Assembly: GCF_030463565.1 (NCBI RefSeq)
Contig: NC_134676.1
Coordinates: 29,451,228-29,515,227, forward strand
DNA length: 64,000 bases
Reading direction: 5' to 3'
Origin: Pelecanus crispus
Taxonomy: Eukaryota > Chordata > Aves > Pelecaniformes > Pelecanidae
Below, one piece after another: positions 22,787 through 35,400 of this stretch. Below the pieces are notes generated by a model that was not told the DNA's origin, did no database searches, and worked only from the letters and a program-made list of their open reading frames with translations. Within the stretch, counting starts at the first letter, position 1. Every line of letters begins with the position of its first letter. Both the position numbers and the translations under genes were made by a program.

Positions 22787-25439
22787 CGGCCTCCTTTTTC
22801 CCTTGGTACAACAGCACAAGTTCATGTAAGCTTTCGACAGCTAAAGTCATCAGAATTTCCATCCCTCATCCAGCAAGCCACTAATCTGAGCTGCTTTCGC
22901 AGTGGCCATTTACAGGCGATTATAGGATAGGCATATGTTACTGAAAAGCAGGAACGAACGTAGTCTTTCGTCCTCTTTAGTGCTTTTAATTAAATAGGTC
23001 TTTCTGTTCGTGCACACTTAAACACTTTTCTTTTTTACTTGCCCCCAAACCCCCTTGCTTAAAAAATACTGAATTACCATAGGTTTTAAATATTTAATTT
23101 TTTTTTACTGCCATCCTGTCTGGGCTAAATGAAAGGTGATGGTTTCACTTTAGACCATCCATAGGCTGGCAAGAGGAGTCAGATAATGATTAACGAGTGT
23201 ATTTCACTGCAGGGGGTCCCAGGGAAGGGGAGGTTTCGTTGCGCGGCCGGCCGCAGGCTCGGCTCCCCCCCACGCCTCGGCCCTCTGGGTGGGTGCTCGG
23301 GGCCGTGGGAGAGTCGCAGGGGCAGAAGGTGCCATGGAAATCAAAGGTAGCCTTATTATTTTTATTAAACTTACTGAGAAGCAATAATGCAAACAGGCAC
23401 TCCTAGATGGAAGCGAGCAACTTCAGTGGCTTTGCGGGATATAGGGCTACTCATACAGTCCTGGTATTTTAATTGTTGCTCCTCTAGCTGTAGAGATGCG
23501 GTCTTGACACAGCTGAGTTGTTAAGTCAAGAAGCCAGCAAGAGACAATCACAGGCAGGGCTGTCGCCTTCGCTGAGAAATAATAACCGAACACACTATAA
23601 ACCCAGCGTTATAATCCCAGCAGCAGTTTAACTCGTGCTCACCAGTGCTCGTAGCATAGAGACGCTATTTGTAAAAAACTCCCCGTGGTAAAAATGTTCG
23701 TTTTTGTTTGAGGTCTCTATGCATGCCATTTCCCGATTTTCTGTAGTGTACATTCTTTGTTTGGAGTTCATAAAATTAACAAAACTGGATTTAAAAACTC
23801 CGGAATAGTCCCTTGCTGAGAATAAGTGTTGTGTTCTCGGACTAATACCTGCTATTAAAAAATATCGTTCTTCTTTTGCCCAGATGAACTGTCTGGAGAA
23901 CAGGATATCAGGCAACTACTCTTTGTTTGCAGTGACATGGGGCAGAGGAGAATCCCCCTGGATAACACCGCCGTGAGTGATCAGGACATTCAGAAATCTT
24001 GGCGCTGCAATTGTGTTCTGTTTTTTATCCGAATCTCAGTGACCTTCCGTCCCATTTCTCCACATCTCATTTTTCGCTCTTTTTCTCAGCCCAGCCTAGC
24101 TTTCCCTTCTCCAGACCCAAAAGTGCCTTTTCCCTCAAGTTCTTCGAACCACCCCCCTCTTTTCCCTACACACCTTTAGGACCTTCTCAGTCATTCCTGA
24201 AAGACGCTCGTTATTAGGAGACATCCCCCCAGGGCGGTGCATTCAGCCTTGACCGCAGCCTGTGTGTCTCCAGTCTGGCATACTGGGAATTCAAGCAGCA
24301 CACTGGATGAAGGTCCAGATCAAAAGGAGACGATACAAACGATGCTGAAGTTTGAGCTGTATCGTTTCCCCCTTCTTTCTAAAATATTTATTGAAGGCAA
24401 CGGTTCATTAATTGGAGTAAGATAGGATAGCTCTATTGATGCCAGTGGTATACCACAATTTATAGCAATTACAGATCCATATCACAGTCGAATGTCAACC
24501 TGACAGAGGCACACACTTCAGCAAAGAAGAAAGCCTGCTATGGGGTTGGAGAGGAAGGGACAAGAACTAGAACTGGGACTTTTTTCGAAATCTAAAAAAA
24601 GAAGCAGATCTGATTCCATTTGAGGATTGTGCCGTTTCTTATTTTATCCTTGTGGTTCACCAATTCCTCACTAAACAATAATAGACATTCCTACATAATA
24701 TGATATTTAGCTATTAAAATGATTCAACATGTTCTATACATAATTTAATTAAGATCCCACCTTAAATCATGTATAACAAGCCTAAGTGCAATGTGAGACA
24801 ATTGCTCTCCTGCTTTGAAACCTGGGTGCGGTGTGTGCCCACGTAAACGTGGGGCAATTCCTGGGCTGTTTGCAGCCGGTCCCTGCGGATCTGGGCCTTT
24901 CTCTTTGTTAGACATCTGCCATGTGATCCATGTGGAGGACGGGAAAGGGCAGTCTTGAAACAACATTATTTCAGGAGGATAATAAGTAGCCATCATAAAT
25001 TCCTTTTTTAATAGTTTATTGCCGGTTGTAGTCTATTGACAGTGCCTGTTTTATAGCATGGAAGAAAACAGTTCCTTGTTGGCACTAGTCACTAAAACTG
25101 TTTGATAGCTCTGGCCCTTTTTAGTGCCTTCAGAGAAAACCTAGTGTCTCATGAAATGAATCATAAATAGCTGAGTTGAAGTTGAACAAAAGACGGAAAG
25201 AGGGAGGAAAAAACCAGTCTTGCACTTACTGAAATATGTTTACTTTGGACAACAATCTATTAACTAGTTTAACAAAGATACTTTAAGGCTCAATCCTGCT
25301 GTCTTAGCTGGAAGAAAAAATAAATTCCATGCGGATTGTGTGTTGGGCCTTTATAAGGAGACAGTTTAGCCTTTCTTCTAGTTCACAGAGTAGTGCATAC
25401 AAAACTCTTACGTACTAGACCAGCTTTTTGAAAGCAGAA

Positions 25440-25545
25440 GCAACACAGTCTAATGCTTAGAGCTGTCTTGTCATCACTATCCTGTTGTGCAACATTGGAT
25501 AATTTATGCAATCTCTTGGGGTAGGATACAATGAAATATATAGTA
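25440..25545 (+). mobile_element. Possible MIR-like SINE relic
   Basis: TCTAATGCTTAGAGCTGTC followed about 40 bases later by TGCAACATTGGATAATTTATG resembles the order of the MIR 5' promoter part and its central core. The match is diffuse and could be chance. Confidence 0.3.
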
Positions 25546-26049
25546 TTTAGAGAGGGATGAGGAAGAACTGGATGCCCACTGGGTCCCGCAAAATCCCAAC
25601 TAGGCTGCTGTGTAACCCTCCAGATATTTACATTTACAGTCCCTACCCTGAATCATTTTACTCTGAACCCTAAGATCATCACTCTTACTTAAGTCTGTTC
25701 AAAATCCAGAAAGCTGGCTGTACCAGTCAATACTGGGTTTCGCTGTCCAGGTAGGAGGACTTACAGTCTTTATGGGCACCATTGTGCAATCTTGCTGAAG
25801 GTTACTGCCCAGTCTTTCTCTTTCCCCCTTCCCTCCCCAAGGGCTGATGAGTACTCTGTGGATTCCGAGACTCCAGTTTCAGCCTGAAATATTAATTTAA
25901 ATTTTTGCCAGTTTTCTCCCTAACCAGTCCTTCCTTGTGTGACCTGTCTGAGCAGGTGACTTTTAAGCTCATCTAGGAGACACCAGGAAGATCTGACTTT
26001 GGACATAATTTATTTTGGATGAAATATTCTTCCAGATGCCAGCTTGAAA

Positions 26050-26205
26050 GACAGTACTAAATGATGGAGCACATTGTGTATATGACACTGAGACAGGTGT
26101 GAGAGACCTGGGTTCAATGTCCTCCTCAGCCTCAGAGACTGAAAAATCTTAGGTGAAATCTGTGTTTCCCATTTGTCATGAGAGTATCTAAGCCATGACC
26201 CTTCT
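26050..26205 (+). mobile_element. MIR-family SINE relic (tRNA-derived)
   Basis: An A-box-like TAAATGATGGAGCAC is followed by a B-box-like AGACCTGGGTTCAATGTCC, then CAGCCTCAGAGA, CTTAGGTGAAATCTG and GTTTCCCATTTGTCATGA. This order matches the MIR consensus I know (tRNA-like head, core, and the tail with TTTCC-CAT-TGT). MIR elements are ancient and rare but present in bird genomes. The copy is old, with many substitutions. Confidence 0.5.
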
Positions 26206-26594
26206 TAAGCTCAGCTGCACTGGAGAAGTTAACCCAAAACTCAGTGTGATGGAGCACAACTCTGGATCCTTGGTTTTCAGGCATTCAGTTATGCTTCTGG
26301 TACCTGCTTCCTGGTTTGCTAATACTTTTAATCTAATGCTTTTATTTTTAAATCCTCAGAAGAGCACTCAAAGTTCCAGAACTCCCATGCTTTCCAAATG
26401 ATGCTGGTTATGAGGCTAGAGTCATGCTCTTTCACTGTGTTAGCCTAAATTCTTTGCTTCATACAGCTACAAGAGGAGTGAGGAACATCTGTGCTTTTAT
26501 GGATAGGACAGATGCAAGTGTGAGCCATCACACTTGGGCTAAGACAGGAAATGAAGCCATCCTTCCTACTTCCAGAGAAAATGCTGTAATCTAC

Positions 26595-26614
26595 TTTTTT
26601 TTTTTTTTTTTTTT
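26595..26614. repeat. T20 homopolymer
   Basis: Twenty T bases in a row in unique sequence. Confidence 0.9.
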
Positions 26615-27558
26615 AAAACTATATAGCAAATGGTAACATTTCCTTCACCTGAGATAAACCCCATGCTCTGTGTGGACCATATGATCCAAAGCAGGTACTG
26701 GGCCTGGGCCATAGTACTCATGTGGGTGAAGACAGCTTCCTACAAAGATATCCATCAGGTGCTTAAGGTGCAGAAGGTCAGAAGGGATTTCACATACTCC
26801 CCTGTCCCTAGCATTCTTTCTTAGCCCATTCTGTACAGCTCCGTGCTCCATCTCATAGCTGCTTGGGCCTTCTTCTTAGCTGTGTATGCACTGTACAGGA
26901 AACGTGGGCACTTTAGGTTGAATTCTGGATTTCAGTCCAGACTGACTGGTATTGCCCCTAGTTTATGACAGCTTTTGTTCCTTTTTGTATCAGAGTCTCA
27001 TGATTTTATGTGGTGACATTCTGTAATTTTTTTTCCAAGTAGGCTCACATTGCTGTAGTTATCCCTGTCTTGTTCACTTCAGGATTAGATTTCTCCTGAA
27101 CCCTCTTTTTGGACACTCTTCCTGAATATCATCCATTTCAATCTACTTCTCTATCAGACAACATTGTGCCTATGATTTATGATTGGCAGTGGTTCTCAGT
27201 GTTGTCCTAGGGCCAACACAAAGCATTGGCCTTGTCTGATGATCTGAAATCTTGTCGCAGTAAATGCCTTTCTCCTGATGTCATTTCTTGAGTGTTGGCA
27301 TTCGCTGAGGAAGAAGACCTAACATCTCTGGTTTTGGTGCAGGGAGAGAGAGGTGCCTTTCTCTGCACTAAAAGCTTTTAGTGAAGAGTCATGATAGTGG
27401 GAATTGCGTACCCCCTGTGGTATGCTATGGGGTAGACTTCTCTAAGGAGTGTACAGAGTCTGGTCTGTTGCAGACTGTGTTGGAAACCTGAAGAGGGGAT
27501 GGGGAAGTCCAAGCAGAAGTTAAGAATAAATATCAGATCACTCCTTCATTTCTGGCAC

Positions 27559-27575
27559 TTTTTTTTTTTTTTTTT
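27559..27575. repeat. T17 homopolymer
   Basis: Seventeen T bases in a row. Confidence 0.9.
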
Positions 27576-30500
27576 AATTCGCTATATGCTTTGAGTAAGA
27601 CCTAAAGGCATTAATAAATGAAATAAATGTTGTCTGTTATTTCTCAACCATTTGAAACTGCAGATGAAAGACATGGTTGGTGCCAAAATTAATATGCAAT
27701 GCATATCTTGCCTATTTTTGCTATGCCAGGCATGAGGCTCACATGAATGGATCATTGCAGCCACACACAGCCCCAGTGAAAGCAACTGTGCAGCTGTTTG
27801 CATGCAACAGGCTACCGGATTAGGGCCACAAGTCTTGATTTGCACGCAGTTACATACAGGTAACTTTGCACTGATGAATGGTTTCCTTTATTTTTATTGC
27901 CTCTGAGGCAGAGATAATTGTCTTCCTTATTTCATTTATGTTGTAAATGCGAAGTTGCTTGTTATCTTCCAGCACTTGCAGGATCCTGGCCCACAGCAAT
28001 AAAATAAAAAAATAGTTTATTTTATGTCACTGTTTCTTTTTAAGGATTCCAGTCACCTGTGAGCATCTGGTGCAACAGCCCTTGTTTTATTAGTGTGCTC
28101 TACCTTTCTTCCACTTGGGTTTCAAAGTCCATTTGCTAGACAGAGTCAGCAAATCCCTTTTTTCCACTGTCATAGGACACCTACCATTTTCAGAACTCTG
28201 AAGAAATGTCTGTGCATGGAGAACGAGTACAGTTTTTTCTCCCTGTGAGATACTCTACATATTCTGCCATAACATTTTGTCTTTCCAGATGTTTCATTCA
28301 GTATTTTATTTGATAGAAAGTCTTAATCCTTCTCCCTCCAGCTTTTCCTCCTGTCATTTGGACACGGTAAGGCATGGAAAAGCTGTGCAATACTGACACC
28401 TGCCAATATCTGTCTGGAGAGCACTAACCAACTTATCAGTGTCTCCTCATGACCTGACTCTCCTGCAGGGAGAAAAATCCTCTTGAATTAAACGACAGTT
28501 TGGAAAGACAGGCAGAAATGTTTGGGTCTTCTAAACTTTTCTCTTAAAGATATTTCTTTTCCTTCAACTGGGGAAAATAAGAGTAGAGAAGTCTTCCAAA
28601 CCAAAGAGATATTTAGAATCGTTGAAGCAAAATACATATGCACCCAATCATTTTAGTGATATATTACTTTGCCTAATCATTAACTTAAAATGCCATATAA
28701 GAATTTGTAATCCACAGTAAATCATTTGGTAAGAATGATTTAAATGTGCTGCTGACTAATGTAAAACAGTCTAGTTTCCACACTCAGTTGGCTGCCAAAC
28801 ATTGTTTAAGAAGAAGGGGTGTGTGTGATCCAAGTTGACATAAGTTATAGCAGATATAACGCTCCAATATAGTGGTGGTTTGCACATTATTGGGTTGAAA
28901 AGATAGGAAGAAGATGACATATTAAGTACCATGAGGATTGCCAGGCCTATTTTGTGCCTTAATTAGGATGCTTTGCAACTCTACATTTAATTCTTCTCAA
29001 AGCCTGCCTGGAAATGCCTTTATGACCACCTTATCTGCAATGATACCGGAGAAGTGAAATGCTGCTTAATTTACTAACACAACAGCAAAATAAAGAGGCT
29101 ACTTCTACAGTAGAGGCACAAGGTTGCTCTTCTTAGTGTGATGATGGAGGAGTTCGTGTTTAAAAAACAATTAAATCAAGCATACTCTGTGCTGAAGTGC
29201 AGAAAGAAACAAGGAGCCATGATAGGAGACACATCAAGTGGGTGCATTGTTGAGGGAGACTGGGAATGACCTTGGGCTTAAAGAACAACGATGAGGTGAA
29301 ATGCAGCAAGCAGTAGTAAACGGTGAGTGTGAGCGAGACACCTTCTCTATCCCCAAGTCTTTTAATTTAGATTTTTATTTGAAAGAAAGGAGAAATCAAG
29401 GATATATAAATACTGATTTTAATGTAGACAACAGTCGTTTCAGTGAAATACTTCCTATTCACTATCTTGTAACAGATATATTATTTCTGCTGTCACAATT
29501 AAAATCTTCTAGAAAATGAGCCACTTCTGATTTGGATGGCATGTTGTATCTTTTATCTTTCCTTAGACTAAGATTGTATCAGCACCACAGTGGTGCAAGG
29601 AGGGGGGAGGAGGAGGTCTGCTCCACAGCCACTGCAACGTGATGCAGCGCAGCTGAAAATCGATTTTGACACTCTTAGTAGTCCAGCTGTAGCATCGTGG
29701 GTGAACTGTTTGAATATTTACTCAGCTTTTCAAACAGTTTGTTCAGCCCTCCATGCTGCCTCCACTACATGACTGCCAGTACCTGAGGCAACTAGCTCTA
29801 GCCTGGCTGGCACTTCTGCCTGTTGTACTGCAGCTGCAGCAGTGCAGTAGATCCCAGCAATCTGGGCAGGATGCCTATGATCTCAGATCCCTTCAGTGTG
29901 TTGGAAAACATCTACCCCATGGTGCCTGTCTGCAAATAACGCCATCACAGCTTTGCTTGTGTGTGAGGTATGATAGCACGTTCCCAGCAGAGGAATGGTA
30001 GGGAAATTAGCTAATTCTGCGCAGTCACTACGCAGTTACTGCAGACCTTTCCCCTATGCCACCCCTCCAATGCTCCTTTTAAATATACATCATAATCAAA
30101 TGGGTGTAGCTCTTCTAGACACTGTGCAGAGAACAGCCTTTGCAGACTCAAGTATTAATACACCAGACAGAATCAATGGGTTTACAACATTGGGAACACT
30201 ACATATAGGAGTATGGAAAGAAAGGCTGTTCCCTAGGAAGTTAAATAATCCATTTCACTCATGTATTTTACAGCCTAAATGGCCACAGGTGACTAATAAC
30301 TTCTGAATTAATAATTTTTGGAGTAACCAGCTGTAACACCTTAAAGCTATGTGGTTTTCAGAGTGTTATTAAGCATTTTCTGATAATCTGGTTGCTTTTA
30401 CGCAAAGGTACTCAAAAAGCAGATGCATCTAAAATTAGTGTTAGAAGGCAGACAGCAAAGAGGGCAGGAGACTTGTTAGAGTATGTTCAAGAGTAGGTGT

Positions 30501-31834
30501 TGTTGAAGGGGGAGGGAAGGTTTTGTGCAGCAAGAAACAAGCTGGACAGGCAACAACAATGAAGCTAAGATGAACAGTTTCAAGAGAACTATTTGACCTG
30601 TTTGGACCTACTTTCTCCTGCCGTTATCACCGACTGACATCTGTATGCCCAGGGGTAACTTACCTCCCCCATCATGCAGCATTTAGTTCTGTGGAGCTTT
30701 AGCCCTCATGCTTACAAGTCAGAAGTCCCCCGCAAGACTTGCTTAACATAAGGTTGGTTGTGGCTGTGGCTGGAGGAGCAGAGCAGAGCCCTGGAAAAGC
30801 AGAAGCAAATGTGACTTCACCTGTAATACCAAGAGCTGTACTTGGACACAGGGATGAAGTATTAGGGCAGATCCAATGGAGAAGACAGCAGAGGATGGCC
30901 ACCCCTGCCTCTGTGGTATTTATGTGTCAGGTCAGACTCACTGGTGGATGTGAGCACCAGTCTCATAGAGTGGGCGAGACAGTCACCTTTTCCTCTGCTT
31001 TGGGCACTGCACAGCTGTGCCCCCCAGATCAGGAGCTGGAGGTAAATGTTCCCTGCAAAGCTCCTGATTCACACACATGTTAAAGTGTGAACTTGTCAGC
31101 AGAGTTTTGGTGCCACTGCCTCTCCTCTCTCTCTTCTACCCTCCACAGGTGATGATGCCTTGAGGGTCAGAAATTGGCCATCATCTCTGTGTGCTACCCA
31201 TGACTGTAGACAGATGGTGTGCAGTGGGCATGACTGCTTTCCCTGCAACAGAAAAACAGTGACCCTGTCTTCCACTCCGGAGCACCAGCTCACTTCCCTC
31301 CAGGTATTTTGGGTTCAGAGTCTGCAGCTGCCTCCCACACCATCCCCTCAGTCCCTTCAAATCTTGTTTTCAACACTTCTGTATCTCCTGGCTCAAAAGC
31401 AAGCCATCCACATAAAACAGCTTCAAGGATCCTCTGCTTGAAATTCTTGCCTGTCCTTTTCTGCCATAGAATGTCCTTTAATCCTGTGCCAGAACCGGCC
31501 ATAACCTCTAGCAACAGAGGTTTGCCCTTTCAGGTCCTCCTTCCATCGCAGTGCGTCCAGCACCTGTGGTGCTCGTAAGTGTTTGGCCTGTCCCAGTCGT
31601 CTGTAGTCCCACTGCTGAGGGCGAAAGCCCTGCAAAAATGGCACTCTGGGCCACAGGTTTTCTTTGGCTATTTCAGAAATTCTTGTCTGCTCAGCTGATA
31701 GCCATGTTAGCTGTGACAAAATTAATGTGTAAAAGAGTCGTATCTGCATGCATATGCACATCACTATTTCGTCTAAACAGCGACATCTCCTGACACCGGA
31801 GCTGCAGCTGTGTTAGTGGGTTACTACTCCAATA

Positions 31835-31852
31835 AAGTTGTTGTTGTTGTTA
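31835..31852. repeat. GTT trinucleotide run
   Basis: Several GTT units follow AATAAA in TAAAGTTGTTGTTGTTG. Simple sequence. Confidence 0.75.
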
Positions 31853-31949
31853 CACACAGTAAATGGCCTCCTGAGGGCCACCCTTAACAAGAACCATGTC
31901 TGCTCCTGCGTTTCATTTAGTGCCAAGCATGCTGTCAGCACTTAACAGC

Positions 31950-32420
31950 TATTAATAATAACAGAAGGAATTACAAAGCTTCATGGGACAGAATGAAGCC
32001 TGCTTAAAGGCAATTCTTTGAGGGCTATCCTACTTTGCTTGTATTCATACATCCAAACTGGATCTATTTAGGATGATAAAGTTAAAATTACCAACGTAAT
32101 GTAATTCCAAGTTTGAAGCTTTGCCAGACATTAACTGCTAAGACTATTTCTATAAACAAAGTACACTTTCTAAAGGAACATTCCTTTCAGCTTTCAACTG
32201 TGATTTCCCAGGGAAAACAGTTGTGTTGGTGAAAATTCAAATATGCAGTTTATTCACATGTTAATTACAAATTGTTTATAAAAGCAGCAAAGATTTCTGT
32301 TTTGGGCAGTTTCTGGCAGCTCTTTGATTAAAACTGCTTTGAAGAGTTCATCATATTCTTTGGCTCGTATAGCTGGTTGGTAAATGGCAGCAAATACCTG
32401 ATATGAAGATGATTATTTTT
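31950..32420. promoter_or_regulatory. Candidate conserved non-coding element
   Basis: A 470-base AT-rich block with dense transcription-factor-like words: GGAACATTCCT (TEAD-type) near 32177, TTTATAAAAGCAG near 32275, CTTTGATTAAAA (TCF/LEF-type) near 32322, and several ATTA cores. It lacks simple repeats and open frames. Its texture is that of a deeply conserved enhancer, but conservation cannot be shown from one genome. Confidence 0.25.
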
Positions 32421-35400
32421 CAGATGTATTGGGACAATCTGGCATAAATGGGGGCAAGTGGCATTATTTTAAGGAACCATGGCTGAATTTGTTCCAGTAT
32501 TGCAGGTGATGACTATCTTAGAAGTTTTCACAGAGGGCTGAAAGCCATATTCATGCATGAAGCATGAAAGGCAGTGTATAATTTTCCACTTTTGAAACAG
32601 ATGGATGTCTCTTAGTTCTCTGTGGCACATCAGGCAAAGTTAGTCATGCTGGTGAGAGGCAAGAGATCTGGGAAACATAAAACTCTGCTGTTGAGGGGCA
32701 TCAAATTAGGATTAGATGGCTCTTTAGTAAATGGAAAGTGGAAAATTTATCTGTGAGATACAAATTCTGAAATATTTTTATTCTATAATGTATTGCAACT
32801 CCTATTAAACTGAACAATGAAATTAATTTATGCTTTGGTAACCAATGAACAGTAACATCAACTTCTGAAAAATACCAATGGATACTTTTTTCATAATATT
32901 TCCATTCTTTTTTTTCAGTCTTCAGTGACTTAATACAGACGTGCGTTAGTAGGTTAAATCAAGATGTATGTATTTTAGGCATGCCCACATGTGCATATCA
33001 GCCACATACACTCATGCAGCCCAAGATGCTCTAAATGGGCACATGACTCAGCTCTGCAATTACACACTGTTTTCTGTCCTCATTGCTCGTACTGTGCATG
33101 TAACGACTAAAATATGTGTCCCAGTGCAGCAGAGAAGTATACAAGCAGAGATCCTGTTCTACATTCAAGATCCTGTTATCATCTCTATGCCTTTGACAGT
33201 GAGTTCTTCAGACTAGACTATTTCTCTTATATTTCCACATTGTTTTTCATACACTGTTGAAACTATAGCAAAAAATAATAGCCAAACAAAACTGGTTATA
33301 GTAAGTTCTGTTTGCTGGATGTATAAAAGCACATGATGAATCTGGCAACCATAGCATTTTTGTTAGTTGTTTTATGGGGTCTAAGAAAGATCTCTGATTT
33401 ATATTGCTCTGTGGCAGTTTAATGGTGTTGCTTGTTATGAAAAATTGAAGGACCTAATGCTCCCAACACTGATATAAGCAACTAAGTGCCAGATGAAATG
33501 AGCCTGAATTCATTAAGTTACACCTGCATCAACAATACTCAGGCTGATACTCATTCTGAGCTGATGATATTACAAGTGAATTATTATCCAGTTAGATCAC
33601 AACTCCAGCTTTGATTATGAAGCACGTTTATTCACATTAAGTTTTCATTATTTGTTTGGAAGCAGGGGCATAGTTTTGCGGCTCATTTGGATTTTTTTTT
33701 TTTTTTTTACTAAACAGATGGAGGAGAGCTTGGTTTTTTTGTGAAAATAACAGAAATGTAACATAAAATACTTGAACATGTAAAGTAAAACTAAAGCATT
33801 TTAGTAATGCTACCCTGTGGGTCACCACCTTCTGGTCTGTATGGCTACGTAAACATTAAAGATCAACAGATTTGTTGCTTGATTTTGATTAACCATTAAT
33901 ATTAAGTGCAACACACAGAGCGTGGCTGAGAACGTAGAGGCATTTAAAACAGGTAGCATAATGTGTAAAAGGAGTCAATTTTTTCCCCCTAGCCATTACC
34001 TGGTTCTCTCTTTTCTGTCATTTTAGCTCATACTCTCTCTTCTTGACTTTTTCCTACCTTCCGCTAAAAGCAAGGTCAAATCCTAACTAATTTTAACATG
34101 GAGCTTGAACAATTTGTGAAAGGGCTTGTGCAGTTGCCTACCACAGCAGGAGTTGTGCAAATCTTTTCCACTTTGATGCTCCCAGTGCTGCAGTCTCTCA
34201 TCAATTGCCACATTAGTCCAATTCCCACTGACACAGCCCTAAAATAGGTGATTTTTAAGCAAGTTATTCTACTCTTTGAGTGTGTGTGCTGGGGTTCATG
34301 TGTATCTAAGTTTACGTATTCTTGTGCTTCACACGTCCATAGCAGCTTTTTTGAATATAATGGAATTTATTCAGAAATACAGTTCTAGGAGGAAATCTCA
34401 AATGTGTTTACTTGCAAGAGCTAAGAAATTATTTTTAACTGAAGCATTGTTTAGGAAAGTGTTCACTTGTGTCCTTTGGTGGGGTGAAGAGCTCCCCATT
34501 TTTTTCCCTCCCCATCACTAATTTGTTATGGTTGCTCTTTTTTTCCTGCCTTTCCTTCCCATTACAGAAGCCATCTTCTGCTGGCATTCCCACAATTCCC
34601 CATTTTTCTATCTTCCCACTTTTCTGGACATTTATGCCTTTGTCCTGTGGCTTTCTTGAAGCTGGGTGGAATTTGATGTCACTACAACTAAGGGAAGGAT
34701 TTGCAGATGCGATTTGTACCGCAGCTTCTTCTCTACATCCTTTCTTGTTCTTTCCCAGCATATCCAGGTTTTAACAGGCTGAGAAAAACCCCACAAACAC
34801 AAAAGAAGCATTAGACATTTCATACTACTGCCTTTATTCATTCTATCAAGCATTCTGTACCTCTTAAGATTTGTTAGATACAAATAAAGGCCACATTCAA
34901 GGATCTTAAAATACAAGAACAAATTCCGTATCTGATGTGATTGATTTGTAAAGATGAAGCACGTGCCTATTTGTGCAGCTTTTACAGACACAACTGGGCT
35001 CATTCTGTCTGTGAAAAAAGGCATCTGGTCAAAACCCAACCCTGATGCAAAGGTGCTCTATGCCCCTGTGGCAGCACAGTGCTGCCTACGGGTATTCTGA
35101 TGCGCCCCTGTCCAGCCATCTTGGAGGGCAGGAGGAACAAGCACCTGTGGGTCTGCCAAAGACCAAAAAGACACAGAAGACTCTATAATATTGCAGCGTG
35201 TTGGCACATTGCAAGACACTCAAGTACCTCTGATTTTGAGGGCAAAATCTGGGGAAGTGGAATATATAAGCCTTATTTGAGCAAATATGGTAAAAATAAT
35301 ATTTATTTTCCCTTAATGTTTTGTCAGGATTAGTAAAACCATTAGTTGATGGATTACATATGTACAAATTTGGAGCTATGTGACTTCACTATTTATGATT

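Larger units (their letters stand above)
16700..24250. promoter_or_regulatory. Broad CpG-retaining domain, likely unmethylated regulatory region
   Basis: CpG is common throughout, even in AT-rich parts such as 19.9-20.9 kb (for example GTCGTCGCGATATTCGTGG near 20226), whereas it is scarce on both sides. In vertebrates this pattern marks DNA kept unmethylated in the germ line, typically around developmental transcription-factor genes. FOXD1 is the expected neighbour on this side by synteny, but no forkhead domain is present here on either strand. I infer a regulatory domain or non-coding RNA promoter cluster; function cannot be read from the sequence alone. Confidence 0.6.
24251..31900. other. 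Gene-free stretch right of the CpG domain
   Basis: No gene or exon series is recognised. CpG falls back to background. T runs occur at 26595-26614 and 27559-27575, and two MIR-like SINE relics lie at about 25.44 and 26.05 kb. AT-rich, pattern-dense DNA at 28.6-29.1 kb could be a conserved element, which I cannot test here. Confidence 0.5.

Noticed and set aside
21265-22884. Several 90-190-codon open frames in CpG island B
   Set aside because: Overlapping frames on both strands, low-complexity composition, one running through the A27 tract as polylysine; no homology or splice support.
16700-24250. FOXD1 coding sequence, expected nearby by synteny
   Set aside because: No forkhead-domain reading (PPYSYIALI-type core) is found in any frame of either strand; only regulatory-type DNA is present.
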